DNA of 64,000 nt from Bauldia sp963759235 (GCA_963759235.1 CAVWYO010000009.1:192776-256775), one strand, 5' to 3'. Numbered from the stretch's first letter, positions 8,017-16,389 are shown. Notes: a model not told the origin generated them from the sequence alone. Made by a program: numbers and translations.

Positions 8017-8244
8017 TCACGCGATGATGTCGGGGAGGAGCTGGTCCTCGAGGCCGGCGATGCGGTCCTTCAGGGCGAGCTTCCGCTTCTTCAGCCTTTG
8101 GATCTGAATGGTATCGGCGGCGGCGGATGTCACCAGTGCGTCAATCGCAGCGTCGAGGTCGCGGTGCTCCTGGCGAAGCTCCGCGAGCTGACCTCGGATT
8201 TCTTCCTCTTCTTCCGCCGAAAGGCGGCGACCGCCTGACGCCAT
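8017..8244 (-). CDS. DUF465 (YdcH-type) small coiled-coil protein
   Basis: 75 residues from the ATG at 8244, which follows a strong GGGAGGA site. A charged helical hairpin ends in the family signature IQRLKKRKLALKDRIAGLE. DUF465 proteins are short cytosolic coiled-coil proteins of unknown role, frequent in Alphaproteobacteria. A second DUF465 gene is transcribed divergently from 8489. Confidence 0.85.
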   Translation of the reverse strand: MASGGRRLSAEEEEEIRGQLAELRQEHRDLDAAIDALVTSAAADTIQIQRLKKRKLALKDRIAGLEDQLLPDIIA

Positions 8245-8488
8245 GTCCTCCCTCAGACCCGTGCAGCAAGCCACGGTGGGTCATGGCTCGGAGGATAGCA
8301 TAAAACGCCACGCGCCTCGAACGCTTCCCGACTATTGAAACCGTCCGCATCCGCACTCAAATGACAACGGGTGAGCAGAAAGTGGATAAGCCTGTTTTTG
8401 CAGTGCAGCATGAGCGCGGGCGGTTCGACAGAGCTTTGGCCCTGTGTCAGACTGCTACCGTGACTCGGTCAACAGGAGGCTCTTGCTG

Positions 8489-8665
8489 ATGACCATGGAT
8501 TCGCATCTTGCCGAGCTTGAACGTCGCCATCAGGCACTCGAAAAGGAAATCGAGGACGCGATGGCTCATCCCGGAGCGGATGATCTGGAGATATCCGAAC
8601 TCAAGAAACGGAAGTTGCGACTGAAGGACGAGATTGTTCGCCTATCGGGCGCGCCCGTCCACTAA
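8489..8665 (+). CDS. DUF465 (YdcH-type) small coiled-coil protein, second copy
   Basis: 58 residues from the ATG at 8489 with AGGAGG at good distance. It has the same layout as its neighbour: LAELERRHQALEKEIEDA, a turn (HPGADD), then ISELKKRKLRLKDEIVRL. It is followed directly by an intrinsic terminator, so it is probably a monocistronic, separately regulated unit. Function unknown. Confidence 0.85.
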   Translation: MTMDSHLAELERRHQALEKEIEDAMAHPGADDLEISELKKRKLRLKDEIVRLSGAPVH

Positions 8666-8697
8666 GCGGGGCGCCGGCCCTGAGTTTCGTTACGGAG

Positions 8698-8726
8698 CGC
8701 CGCGGACGATTCCCGCGGCGTTTTTC
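8698..8726 (+). terminator. Rho-independent terminator after the DUF465 gene
   Basis: A perfect 8-bp stem, CGCCGCGG (8698-8705) with CCGCGGCG (8713-8720), 7-base loop, followed by TTTTT. Confidence 0.9.
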
Positions 8727-8755
8727 GTTGCAGTCCGGCTTGGCATCCGCCGTCG

Positions 8756-9232
8756 TCAGACCATCTTCTCGACTTCTCGGGTGTAGGCCGTCAGGGCGCC
8801 GGCCCAGCCTTCCTCGGAATCGAGGCTGCCACGAACCGCATCGGTCTTGTCGCCGTAACGGTCGAGATGGCGGTGCTCCAGTTCGACGCGCGTCCCGTTG
8901 CCGTCGGGAGTGAAGCGAATCTCCAGCTCGGTGACGAAATCGGCGTCGTATTGCCAGTCGCCGTTCAATTGCCAGGCAAGGAGCAGACGCGTCGGAGGCT
9001 CCCAGGCGAGCACCTTCCCCCAATCGCAGGACGATCCGTCTTCGTTGACCTCGAACCAGCGGCCGCCGACGCGCGGCTCGATCACGACGTCCTTGAGCGG
9101 CGACTTGCCGAGATGATGGTCCGGTCGCCACCAACGGCCCATGCCGGTGGCGAAGACTTCGAAGGCGCGCTGGGGCGCCGCCTTGACCGTGATGCTTTTC
9201 CGGACGGGTGCCGGTGCGATCCGCACGTTCAC
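8756..9232 (-). CDS. SRPBCC (AHSA1-like START) domain protein
   Basis: 158 residues. A helix-grip fold protein of the activator-of-Hsp90-ATPase-like group: AAPQRAFEVFATGMGRWWRPDHHLG, VVIEPRVGGRWFEVNEDGSSCDWGKVLAWEPP and TRVELEHRHLDRYGDK. Such proteins bind hydrophobic ligands and are very often encoded directly after an ArsR-type repressor, as here, with a 4-base overlap. The ligand is unknown. Confidence 0.88.
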   Translation of the reverse strand: MNVRIAPAPVRKSITVKAAPQRAFEVFATGMGRWWRPDHHLGKSPLKDVVIEPRVGGRWFEVNEDGSSCDWGKVLAWEPPTRLLLAWQLNGDWQYDADFVTELEIRFTPDGNGTRVELEHRHLDRYGDKTDAVRGSLDSEEGWAGALTAYTREVEKMV

Positions 9233-9540
9233 GTGTCCAACTCCTTCTCCACTTCGATTCGATAGTTTTCCAGCGCGTCCGTCCAGAAGCGGTCGAGCCA
9301 GGCGCGAAGCGCGCCGAGGCCGGCAGGATCGATCCGGTAGACCCGCCGAGTGCCCTCGGCGTGATCGCGGACGAGGCCCGCCGACTTCAGAACCTGGAGG
9401 TGCTGAGAGACCGCGGGCCGGCTCACCGGCAGGCCGCGGCCGAGTGCGCCGACGGGCTGCGGACCGGCGGCGAGCCTTTCGAAAATGGCGCGTCGCGTCG
9501 GGTCGGCGAGGGCGGCAAGAGCACGGTCTGAGTTAGCCAT
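9229..9540 (-). CDS. ArsR-family winged-helix repressor
   Basis: 103 residues. LAALADPTRRAIFERLAAGPQPVGALGRGLPVSRPAVSQHLQVLKSAGLV is the classical ArsR winged helix; RRVYRIDPAGLGALRAWLDRFW follows. No metal-binding ELCVC-type cysteines are present, so it is of the non-metal type paired with SRPBCC proteins. It overlaps the downstream SRPBCC gene by 4 bases. A palindrome abuts its start codon, consistent with autorepression. Confidence 0.9.
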   Translation of the reverse strand: MANSDRALAALADPTRRAIFERLAAGPQPVGALGRGLPVSRPAVSQHLQVLKSAGLVRDHAEGTRRVYRIDPAGLGALRAWLDRFWTDALENYRIEVEKELDT

Positions 9541-9542
9541 TA

Positions 9543-9553
9543 CTTACCGTAAG
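9543..9553. promoter_or_regulatory. Candidate ArsR operator next to the start codon
   Basis: CTTAC-C-GTAAG is a perfect 5-bp inverted repeat immediately upstream of the repressor ATG; weaker outer arms (GTTAG and CTAAC on the minus strand) extend it across the start codon. No clear ribosome site is visible, so binding here could block both transcription and initiation. Confidence 0.45.
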
Positions 9554-9585
9554 CCATGACTAACCTTGTTCTCAAGGGCCGATGG

Positions 9586-10230
9586 TTACGGCATCGGCGA
9601 CGGACGGCTCGGGGCCATCTCCATCGGCGCGTCCTCGATCAGCGGATGCTTCGCAAGGAGATCGGCGTAGTACATCAAATTACGCGCGGTCTTGGCCGCC
9701 ATCTCGCCGACCGCCCGGTTCTTCAGCCGGCGCTCGCGATCCGTCTTGGGGTCGAAGCCCACCTCGCCGACCCAGTAGGTGCAGCACTGCGGTGGAAGGG
9801 TGAAGTTCATGAAGGTCAGAACCTCCATGATCCCGGCGAGAACCGCCTGGGCGCCGTCCTCGCTGCCGGTGATGACGACGCCGGCGACCTTGTTGAGGAG
9901 ATCGCTGCGGCCGGCGTGAGCCTCCTCGTCGAAGGCGTCCATCCGCTCGATCACCCGCTGGATCAGGCTCGACCGGCCACCCCACCAGATCGGCGTGGCG
10001 ATGATCAGGATGTTCGCCTTTCTCAGCTTGTCGGCGATTTCCGGCCAGTCGTCGTCGTCGCTCTCCCGGAAGCCGAGCCCGACGGGAATATTTCGGTCGG
10101 CGAGGCGAACGCTCTCCGCCTCGACTTCGCCGTACTTCCCCATCTCATCAAGGACTATCGCGGTCACCTCGTCGGTGTTCGAGATATCCGGCCCGTGCTT
10201 CAATGATGCGTTCAGAACCAGGACCTTCAT
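9586..10230 (-). CDS. NADPH-dependent FMN reductase/flavodoxin-like protein
   Basis: 214 residues from the ATG at 10230, which follows AAGGAGG; a longer open frame upstream is arginine-rich and unlikely. MKVLVLNASLKHG is the FMN phosphate loop, followed by IIATPIWWGGRSSLIQRVIERMD and KVAGVVITGSEDGAQAVLAGIMEVLTFMNF, all as in the flavodoxin-like NAD(P)H reductase family. It probably reduces FMN, quinones or nitro compounds in the cytosol; the exact substrate cannot be told. Confidence 0.88.
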   Translation of the reverse strand: MKVLVLNASLKHGPDISNTDEVTAIVLDEMGKYGEVEAESVRLADRNIPVGLGFRESDDDDWPEIADKLRKANILIIATPIWWGGRSSLIQRVIERMDAFDEEAHAGRSDLLNKVAGVVITGSEDGAQAVLAGIMEVLTFMNFTLPPQCCTYWVGEVGFDPKTDRERRLKNRAVGEMAAKTARNLMYYADLLAKHPLIEDAPMEMAPSRPSPMP

Positions 10231-10545
10231 CGTTGCCCTCCTTGACTGTCCCGCGCTGGGGCGGCCGCTATGGCGCGGCGCGACTTTCCCCGAAGGCCGG
10301 AACAAGGGCAAAGCAAATCTCATTGATGGTGGCCGGGAAGCGGGTTCTCTCCGGCGTGAACGGGCCGTGTACCCAGATCCGGACCAGGCTGCGGACCGGC
10401 ACCAACGCGTGGTCAACCAATCTTAAGCGCTATCGGGGCAGAGTGCGGTGCCTGCCTCCGCCTTTGCTTTTGGCCGGCGTCAGGCGTTCCATGGCGTAAT
10501 CGCGACCCGGGCCACCGCCCGTCGCCGCGGTGGCGGAGATTTACG
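10231..10545. other. 315-base non-coding stretch upstream of marC and the flavin reductase
   Basis: This is the shared upstream region of two divergent genes. A perfect 8-bp hairpin, GCCACCGC (10511-10518) with GCGGTGGC (10527-10534), lies directly before the GGAG ribosome site of marC and could limit its access. Otherwise only weak promoter-like stretches are seen, and no RNA gene is recognisable. Confidence 0.4.
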
Positions 10546-11208
10546 ATGTCGGTTCAAATCCAGGACACCGTCAACGAGTTCGTCATGATGTGGGTGCTGA
10601 TCGATCCGATCGGCACGCTACCCATCTTCCTGATGGTTACCGGCCGCATGAAGCCCGAGCATCGTTCGATGATCGCAGTACGGTCGGTGCTGATTGCCGG
10701 AGCGGTCCTGACATTCTTTCTGATCGGCGGCCAACTGCTCCTCAATGCTCTCGGCATTCCGCTCGCCAGCTTTCAGATCGCCGGCGGCATGGTGCTGTTC
10801 CTCTTTGCCCTGACGATGATCTTCGGGCCGCCAAAATCGGAACAGGAAGTGGAGGAGGTGGCGGAGGCGGAGACCATCGAGCGGGCCCGGAGCGTGGCGG
10901 TGTTTCCGCTCGCCATTCCGGCGATCGCCAGCCCCGGGGCGATGCTGGGCGCTGTTCTTCTCAACGACACCGATTACCTGTCACCGCTCGACACGGTGAT
11001 CAACCTCGCCACGACGTGGTCGCTGCTCGGCATCACCCTTGCGCTGATGTTCATGGCGAAGCCGATTGTCAGGGCCATCGGCGATTCGGGTGTCAGCGTC
11101 CTCAGCCGGATCATGGGGCTGATCCTCGCCGCGGTCGCGGTCGACAGCGTCCTCGTGGCGATCTCTCAATTCTTCAAGATCAGCGGCATCAGTCACAGCA
11201 TCATGTGA
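10546..11208 (+). CDS. MarC-family integral membrane protein
   Basis: 220 residues with about six membrane spans. Family signatures are VLIDPIGTLPIF near the N-terminus, RSVLIAGAVLTFFLIGGQLLLNALGI, FQIAGGMVLFLFALTMIFG, VAVFPLAIPAIASPGAML and ISRIMGLILAAVAVDSVL-like residues near the end. MarC proteins are inner-membrane proteins of unresolved function, once linked to multiple antibiotic resistance. The end is 10 bases from the convergent TauE gene. Confidence 0.93.
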   Translation: MSVQIQDTVNEFVMMWVLIDPIGTLPIFLMVTGRMKPEHRSMIAVRSVLIAGAVLTFFLIGGQLLLNALGIPLASFQIAGGMVLFLFALTMIFGPPKSEQEVEEVAEAETIERARSVAVFPLAIPAIASPGAMLGAVLLNDTDYLSPLDTVINLATTWSLLGITLALMFMAKPIVRAIGDSGVSVLSRIMGLILAAVAVDSVLVAISQFFKISGISHSIM

Positions 11209-11218
11209 GCGCCGACAC

Positions 11219-11971
11219 TCAGATCACGTCGCCGAGCCCCTGTGCGATCAGGAAGATGCCGATGGCGAACACCAGAGCGTAGATCGCTTGATAGAAGACC
11301 TTCGGGTTGATGCGCTTGACCAAGTACACCCCGAAAAAGGTTGCCGGGATCGAGATTGGCAGCAGGATCGCCGAGCTTAAGAGGTTCTCGGGGTTGAATT
11401 GGCCCAGGAAGAAATAGGGGACGACCTTCACCGCGTTGACGATGGCAAAGAAGATCACCGCGGTTCCGGCGAACAGGCGGGGAGGCAACCTGAGCGGTGC
11501 CGCGTAGACCTGATAGGGCGGGCCGCCGGCATGGCTGACGAAACTGGTGAAACCGGTCACCGCTCCCCAGAACACCCCTTTGGCCCGATTGAGTGCATGC
11601 GGCGTGATAGTGTCGCGGCGGCGAAGCCAGTAGTTGAGGGCAAAGGCGACGGACACGATTCCGACGATCAGCCGGATTTCGCCTTCGGTGACCCATGAGG
11701 CGGTCGCCCAGGCGATGCCGATGCCGATCAGAGCTCCCGGTAGCATGATCTTGAGCAAGGTGGCGTCCCACTCCCACCAATAGGAATAGACGGCGACCAT
11801 GTCGCTGAGGACCAGAATGGGAAGGGTGATGCCGGCCGCTTGAACCGGCGATATGGCAATCGACAGGATGGGGACGGTGAGCAGGCCGACGACGCCAAAG
11901 CCGCCCTTGGCAAGGCCGAGGATGATCATCGCCGGAATCGCGGCGGCATAGAACCAGGGGTCGTCGATCAT
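11219..11971 (-). CDS. TauE/SafE-family sulfite/anion exporter-like permease
   Basis: 250 residues from the ATG at 11971. The open frame continues far upstream only as antisense of the SDR gene. About eight spans are visible with LGLAKGGFGVVGLLTVPILS at the N-terminus and GAVTGFTSFVSHAGGPPYQVYA in the middle, the family hallmark. Relatives export sulfite, sulfoacetate or other anions; the substrate here is unknown. It diverges from the SDR gene over 126 bases. Confidence 0.9.
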   Translation of the reverse strand: MIDDPWFYAAAIPAMIILGLAKGGFGVVGLLTVPILSIAISPVQAAGITLPILVLSDMVAVYSYWWEWDATLLKIMLPGALIGIGIAWATASWVTEGEIRLIVGIVSVAFALNYWLRRRDTITPHALNRAKGVFWGAVTGFTSFVSHAGGPPYQVYAAPLRLPPRLFAGTAVIFFAIVNAVKVVPYFFLGQFNPENLLSSAILLPISIPATFFGVYLVKRINPKVFYQAIYALVFAIGIFLIAQGLGDVI

Positions 11972-12097
11972 CGATGCGCGAGGGTGTGAGAAAAGGCAGG
12001 CGGGCGAGACTAGCCGGGACAATGATACTCCGCACCACAGGCAGCCGACAACCGCGCTACAATCACGCAGAAGCCGGGCGGTAGAGGAAAGAAGCCA

Positions 12098-12883
12098 ATG
12101 TTGCTCGACAACAAGGTTGCCATCGTCACCGGCGGTGCGCGGGGCATCGGCTACGCCATCGTCCGGCGCTTTCTCGAAGAAGGTGGCCGCGTCGTCATCG
12201 CCGATATCGACGACAACGCAGGTGCGCGCGCCGCCGAGGAGCTCGCCGTGTTCGGGCCGGTGCGCTTCGTCGAATGCGACGTCGGCGAGCGGCTCGACGT
12301 GCGGAACATGATCGCGGCGACGCTCGACGCTTTCGGCGACATCGACGTGCTTGTCAACAACGCCGCGATCCTCGCCGAGGCCGATTTCCTCAGCCTGGAC
12401 GAGACGGATTTCGATCGGGTCCTGCGTGTCAATCTGAAGGGAACGTTCCTGTGCTCCCAGGCCGCGGCGCGCCACATGGTCGAGCGGATCACGGCCGGCG
12501 GCAGCCCCGGCGCCATCGTCAATCTGTCGTCGGTCAACGCGATCTTCGCGATCGCCAACCAGGTTCCCTATTCGGTCTCCAAGGGCGGCATCAACCAGCT
12601 CACCAAGGTGATGGCGCTTTCCCTCGCGCCGCACGGCATCCGGGTCAATGCCATCGGCCCCGGCTCGATCGCGACGGAAATGCTGGACGCCGTCATGGCG
12701 AACCCCGAAGGGCGGCAGCGGGTCCTGTCGCGGACGCCGCTCGGGCGGATCGGCGAGCCGAAGGAGATCGCGGCGGTTGCCGCTTTCCTCGCCTCCGACG
12801 AGGCGAGCTACATCACCGGCCAGACGATCTATGCCGACGGCGGCCGGCTGCCGCTGAACTACACGGTGGCGGTCCGCGAATAG
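12098..12883 (+). CDS. Short-chain dehydrogenase/reductase (SDR)
   Basis: 261 residues. Classical SDR features: TGGARGIG cofactor loop (residues 11-18), NNAA, catalytic serine in NLSSVNA, YSVSK (Tyr and Lys) and the closing ITGQTIYADGGRLPLNY. ADIDDN after the second strand suggests NAD preference because an acidic residue sits at the strand end. It is probably cytosolic and acts on an alcohol or sugar; the substrate cannot be assigned from sequence or neighbours. Confidence 0.92.
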   Translation: MLLDNKVAIVTGGARGIGYAIVRRFLEEGGRVVIADIDDNAGARAAEELAVFGPVRFVECDVGERLDVRNMIAATLDAFGDIDVLVNNAAILAEADFLSLDETDFDRVLRVNLKGTFLCSQAAARHMVERITAGGSPGAIVNLSSVNAIFAIANQVPYSVSKGGINQLTKVMALSLAPHGIRVNAIGPGSIATEMLDAVMANPEGRQRVLSRTPLGRIGEPKEIAAVAAFLASDEASYITGQTIYADGGRLPLNYTVAVRE

Positions 12884-12916
12884 CCTGCCTGACGACGGAT
12901 TTGAGAATGGCGGGGA

Positions 12917-12940
12917 CTGCTGACAATATGCTGTCAGCAG
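12917..12940. promoter_or_regulatory. Operator-like perfect palindrome upstream of the VOC-WYL operon
   Basis: CTGCTGACA (12917-12925) and TGTCAGCAG (12932-12940) are perfect 9-bp inverted arms around ATATGC. The site lies 66 bases before the VOC start and is the obvious candidate target of the WYL regulator encoded downstream. Confidence 0.65.
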
Positions 12941-12962
12941 CGCCTCGGTAGTCTCCACTCGA

Positions 12963-12985
12963 AGTCGCACGGCGAGCGTGCGACT
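12963..12985 (+). promoter_or_regulatory. Hairpin in the VOC leader
   Basis: AGTCGCACG (12963-12971) pairs with CGTGCGACT (12977-12985) around a 5-base loop, ending 5 bases before the AAGGAG ribosome site. There is no T-run, so it is a leader structure rather than a terminator. Confidence 0.5.
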
Positions 12986-13005
12986 CACACCAAGGAGACT
13001 GGAAA

Positions 13006-13380
13006 ATGAAGCATTTTGTCCCGGCGAACGCCGCCGTCTGGTTCGAAATCCCGGTCAGCGACATGGACCGCTCCAAGGCCTTCTACGGCGCGGTTCTCGA
13101 CACCGAACTGAAGGACGACGATACGGGGCCGAACCCGATGGCCGTCTTCCCGGCCGAGAGCGGCACCGGCGTCGCCGGCCATCTCCACCCGGGCAAGCCG
13201 GCGCCGTCGGGAACCGGCAACACCATCCATCTCGCCGCTCCCGCGCCGCTCGAGGCGGCGCTCGACCGGGTCCGCGCCGGCGGCGGCACGGTGCTGAGCG
13301 AGGTGATCACCATCCCGGCCGGCCGCTTCGCCTATTGCCTGGATCCGGACGGCAACAGCTTCGGTCTGTTCGGGCGTTGA
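13006..13380 (+). CDS. VOC-family (glyoxalase/bleomycin-resistance fold) protein
   Basis: 124 residues. It begins AAVWFEIPVSDMDRSKAFYGAVLDTELK and ends GRFAYCLDPDGNSFGLFGR, the single-module VOC pattern in which residues such as His/Glu bind a metal across a dimer. It is a COG3324-like predicted enzyme of unknown substrate. It is followed after 6 bases by a WYL regulator, so the two share a transcript behind the palindrome at 12917. Confidence 0.88.
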   Translation: MKHFVPANAAVWFEIPVSDMDRSKAFYGAVLDTELKDDDTGPNPMAVFPAESGTGVAGHLHPGKPAPSGTGNTIHLAAPAPLEAALDRVRAGGGTVLSEVITIPAGRFAYCLDPDGNSFGLFGR

Positions 13381-13386
13381 TCCGCG

Positions 13387-14070
13387 ATGCGCCGCGCCGA
13401 CCGGCTGTTTGAGATCATCCAGCGGTTGCGCGGTGGCCGATTGGTCACCGCGCAGCGGCTTGCCGAGCAGCTCGAGGTGTCGGTCCGCACGGTCTACCGC
13501 GATATTCGCGATTTGCAGGCCTCGGGCGTGCCGATCGACGGAGCGGCCGGGGTCGGCTATCTGCTCCGGCCCGGCTACGACCTGCCACCGCTCATGTTCA
13601 TGCCTTCGGAGATCGAGGCTCTGATCGTCGGAGCCCGCATGGTGGAGGCGTGGGCCGGTCGCGCCCTCGCCGCGGCCGCCACCGAAGCCCTGGTCAAGAT
13701 CGGCGCGGTGGTGCCGGCCGAGCGGATGAGGGTCGCCGAGCGGGTGCCGATCTTTGCCAATGGCTTCCGGGTGCAGGAGGCCGAGCGACGCAACCTCGAC
13801 GATTTCACCAAGGCGATCGACGAGCGCTTGAAGGTCCGCTTCGCCTATCGCGATGCGGACGGCGGCGACACCGAACGGACGGTGTGGCCGCTGGCGCTGC
13901 ACTTCTGGGGCCAGGTCTGGACGCTGGCCGCCTGGTGCGAGCTGCGCGACGATTTCAGGACGTTTCGCGTCGATCGCGCCGAGTCGGTTGGCCTCGCCGA
14001 GGAACGGTTCCCGCGCATCGAAGGGCGGACGCTCAACGACTACCTCGGCCGGATGACGCGATCGCCCTGA
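13387..14070 (+). CDS. YafY-type regulator: HTH_11 plus WYL domain
   Basis: 227 residues. The N-terminal winged helix is RADRLFEIIQRLRGGRLVTAQRLAEQLEVSVRTVYRDIRDLQ. The C-terminal WYL-like domain contains LKVRFAYRDADGG, VWPLALHFWGQVWTLAAWCELR and FRVDRAESV, with the signature less exact than the canonical WYL triad. WYL domains bind ligands, often nucleic acid derived. It probably controls its own operon with the VOC gene through the 12917-12940 palindrome. Confidence 0.9.
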   Translation: MRRADRLFEIIQRLRGGRLVTAQRLAEQLEVSVRTVYRDIRDLQASGVPIDGAAGVGYLLRPGYDLPPLMFMPSEIEALIVGARMVEAWAGRALAAAATEALVKIGAVVPAERMRVAERVPIFANGFRVQEAERRNLDDFTKAIDERLKVRFAYRDADGGDTERTVWPLALHFWGQVWTLAAWCELRDDFRTFRVDRAESVGLAEERFPRIEGRTLNDYLGRMTRSP

Positions 14071-14072
14071 GC

Positions 14073-14783
14073 CTATCCGTCGTCCTCCGCCTGGTCGGCT
14101 CCCTTCATCGACTTGAGCTTGGCGAAGACTGCGTCGGCCTCGATTTCAGCCTCGCGCTCGGCGCTCTTGGCAGACGGTGCGGCAGCAAAGGCGCCGGCCG
14201 GCGTCGCGGTCTGATCGGCGGGAAGCAGCGTCGCTCCGCCGTGGGCCGGTTCCGGCTGCGGCGAGAGCTTGGCCGCCTTCTCCACTTCGAAGTCGAGGTC
14301 GAGTTGGCTGCATAGCCCGAGCGTCACCGGATCCATCGGCGTCAGGTTGTTGGCGTTCCAATGCGTGCGATTGCGGATCGCGTCGATGGTCGGCTTGGTG
14401 GTGCCGACCAGCCGCATGATCTGGGCGTCCTTCAACTCGGGATGGTTGCGCAGCAGCCAGAGGATGGCGTTGGGGCGATCCTGCCGGCGGGAGACCGGCG
14501 TGTAGCGCGGTCCTTTTCGTTTGGCGAGCGGGACGCGGACCTTGCTGTCGGCCATCTTGAGGCGATAGTTGGGATCAGCCTGGGCCTTTTCGACCTCCTC
14601 GCGCGTCAATTGGCCGGTCAGTATCGGGTCAAGGCCCTTGATGGTGATCGCCGATTCGCCGTCGGCGATCGCCGCTACCTCCAGGGGATGCAGCTTGCAG
14701 AAATCGGCGATCTGCTCGAACGACAGCGACGTGTTGTCGACCAGCCAGACGGCGGTCGCCTTGGGCATCAGTGGCGTGCTCAT
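14073..14783 (-). CDS. trcR: DUF1013 / TrcR-type cell cycle regulator
   Basis: 236 residues. The family hallmark runs from MPKATAVWLVDNTSLSFEQIADFC through HPLEVAAIADGE, GLDPILTGQLTREEV, ADSKVRVPLAKRKGPRYTPVSRRQDRPNAI-type residues to WLLRNHPELKDAQIMRLVGTTKPTIDAIRNRTHWN. Alphaproteobacterial members are annotated as cell cycle transcriptional regulator TrcR, a small HTH-bearing protein linked to the CtrA network. The C-terminal third is low-complexity and alanine-rich. It is single, convergent with the WYL gene. Confidence 0.88.
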   Translation of the reverse strand: MSTPLMPKATAVWLVDNTSLSFEQIADFCKLHPLEVAAIADGESAITIKGLDPILTGQLTREEVEKAQADPNYRLKMADSKVRVPLAKRKGPRYTPVSRRQDRPNAILWLLRNHPELKDAQIMRLVGTTKPTIDAIRNRTHWNANNLTPMDPVTLGLCSQLDLDFEVEKAAKLSPQPEPAHGGATLLPADQTATPAGAFAAAPSAKSAEREAEIEADAVFAKLKSMKGADQAEDDG

Positions 14784-14992
14784 AAACCTCTCCCGGCTGC
14801 TCCGCCGAGATTCGGCCGACGAAGCCTTTCCTCCACAATCGGATGATGGGGATAGCCGCTATATAGGCCGCGTCGGCGCCGGAAGCAAATCGATGCTTCC
14901 GACATTGATGTTTCGGGCTGGCGTCGGCACTGGCCGAACGCGTTCGACGAGAACCCGCCCGATCGTCTGGCTGGCGCGTTTGCCACCGGCGC

Positions 14993-16003
14993 CTAGTCCT
15001 CGACGAGGGTCAGCACGATTCGGCCGATATGGTCGCCGGCATCCATGCGCAGATGCGCGTCGGCGGCGCGGGCGAGCGGGTAGGTCGAGCCGACCACCGG
15101 AGCGATCTTGCGGGCTTCGAACAACGGCCAGAGCTTCTCGTGCAGCGTCGTTGCTATCCTCGCTTTGAAGGCGACCGACTGCGGCCTCAGCGTCGAGCCG
15201 GTGTGCCACAGGCGTTTCACCATCAGGCGGCGGATATCGACCTCGGATCGCGCGCCGTGCTGCACGGCGATCTGGACGATGCGCGCCTCTATGGCGGCGG
15301 CCTCGTAGTTCCGGTTGACGTAGTCGCCGCCGACCATGTCGAGAATCACGTTGGCGCCGGCGCCGCCGGTCGCGTGCTTGACCACCTCGACGAAATCCTC
15401 GGTCGTGTAATTGATCGCCACGTCCGCGCCGAGCTTGCGGCAGGCGTCGCATTTCTCGAGGCTGCCGGAGGTGGTGATGACCCGCGCCCCGGCGGCCTTG
15501 GCGAGCTGGATGGCGCTGGTGCCGATCCCGGACGTCCCGCCATGGATGAGGATCGTGTCGCCGACGGAAAGGCGGCCGCGCTCCATGATGCTCGGCCAGA
15601 TGGTGAAGAAGGTCTCCGGCACCGCCGCCGCTTCGCGCATCGAAAAGCCCTTCGGCGCGGGCAGGGCGTTGGTCTCGTGGACTTTGGCGAATTCGGCATA
15701 GCCGCCGCCGGGCAGAAGGGCGCAGACAGCGTCACCGACCGCGAACCTGGTCGCCGCCGGGCCAAGCGCCGCGACGATGCCGGCGACTTCGAGGCCGGGC
15801 ACATCCGCCGGGGCGCCGGGCGGCGGCGGATACTGGCCGCGACGCTGCATGATGTCGGGCCGGTTGACGCCGGCGGCGTGGACCCGCACCAGAATCTCGC
15901 CCTCGCCGGGTTGCGGCAAGGGACGCCGGGCGGGGACCAGCACTTCCGGTCCGCCGGGAGCCTTGATGACGATTGCCGTCATGGTGTCTGGAAGCACGGC
16001 CAT
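14993..16003 (-). CDS. NAD(P)H quinone oxidoreductase (zeta-crystallin/PIG3 type)
   Basis: 336 residues of the zinc-free medium-chain dehydrogenase family. GHEVAG is replaced by PGLEVAG, no catalytic zinc cysteines are seen, and the cofactor loop reads ILIHGGTSGIGTSAIQLAKAAGARVITT, followed by IVLTLVED at the C-terminus. PIG3-type proteins reduce quinones using NADPH. The start MAVLPDTMTAIVI is kept because relatives begin similarly; the ATG at 15982 is possible. It diverges from the DUF1192 gene. Confidence 0.9.
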   Translation of the reverse strand: MAVLPDTMTAIVIKAPGGPEVLVPARRPLPQPGEGEILVRVHAAGVNRPDIMQRRGQYPPPPGAPADVPGLEVAGIVAALGPAATRFAVGDAVCALLPGGGYAEFAKVHETNALPAPKGFSMREAAAVPETFFTIWPSIMERGRLSVGDTILIHGGTSGIGTSAIQLAKAAGARVITTSGSLEKCDACRKLGADVAINYTTEDFVEVVKHATGGAGANVILDMVGGDYVNRNYEAAAIEARIVQIAVQHGARSEVDIRRLMVKRLWHTGSTLRPQSVAFKARIATTLHEKLWPLFEARKIAPVVGSTYPLARAADAHLRMDAGDHIGRIVLTLVED

Positions 16004-16103
16004 GTTCGGGATTCCCTTGCCCGATCCGATCTAGCCGCTTGCCCGGGCCATGACAATTGTACCGGCCTGAAATAGCCTTTCGGGCGGGAGGAGGAGGAGA
16101 GCC

Positions 16104-16295
16104 ATGCCGCTAGTCGACGAGGACCTGCCGAAGAAGAAGCCGAAACACGAGGTCGGCGAGGATTTGTCAAGCCTCTCGCTCGACGAACTCACCGAGCGTA
16201 TCGGGCTTTTGAAGGCGGAGATCGCGCGGATCGAGGAGTCGATCACCCTCAAACGCTCCAGCGCCGATACGGCCGCCTCTTTCTTCAAACGGTGA
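16104..16295 (+). CDS. DUF1192 small protein
   Basis: 63 residues after a purine-rich GGGAGGAGGAGGAG ribosome site. The signature is LSSLSLDELTERIGLLKAEIARIEESITLKRSSADTAASFFKR, a short helical hairpin ending in a conserved A-S-FFKR tail. DUF1192 is restricted mainly to Alphaproteobacteria and has no known role. It is followed by the CtrA-like box and terminator region before rcdA. Confidence 0.9.
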   Translation: MPLVDEDLPKKKPKHEVGEDLSSLSLDELTERIGLLKAEIARIEESITLKRSSADTAASFFKR

Positions 16296-16374
16296 GACGA
16301 GCCGCCGAACTGTTCCCGAAATGAGACAGTTCGCCAAATTTTGCGGCGGTGAAGAACAAGTTCTTCTTTACTCG

Positions 16375-16389
16375 TTAACCAAAATTTAA
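16375..16389 (+). promoter_or_regulatory. CtrA-type binding box, TTAA-N7-TTAA
   Basis: TTAA at 16375-16378 and TTAA at 16386-16389 are separated by exactly 7 bases, the consensus of the alphaproteobacterial cell cycle regulator CtrA, and sit in an AT-rich patch. It lies 80 bases after the DUF1192 stop and upstream of a terminator and rcdA. Confidence 0.65.

Noticed and set aside
11972..12988. N-terminal extension of the TauE-like protein
   Set aside because: The extra part is antisense to the SDR gene and lacks membrane character; the ATG at 11971 gives the normal length.
14784..14992. Hidden gene between trcR and the quinone oxidoreductase
   Set aside because: Frames here are short or antisense and lack ribosome sites; it looks like leader and spacer DNA.
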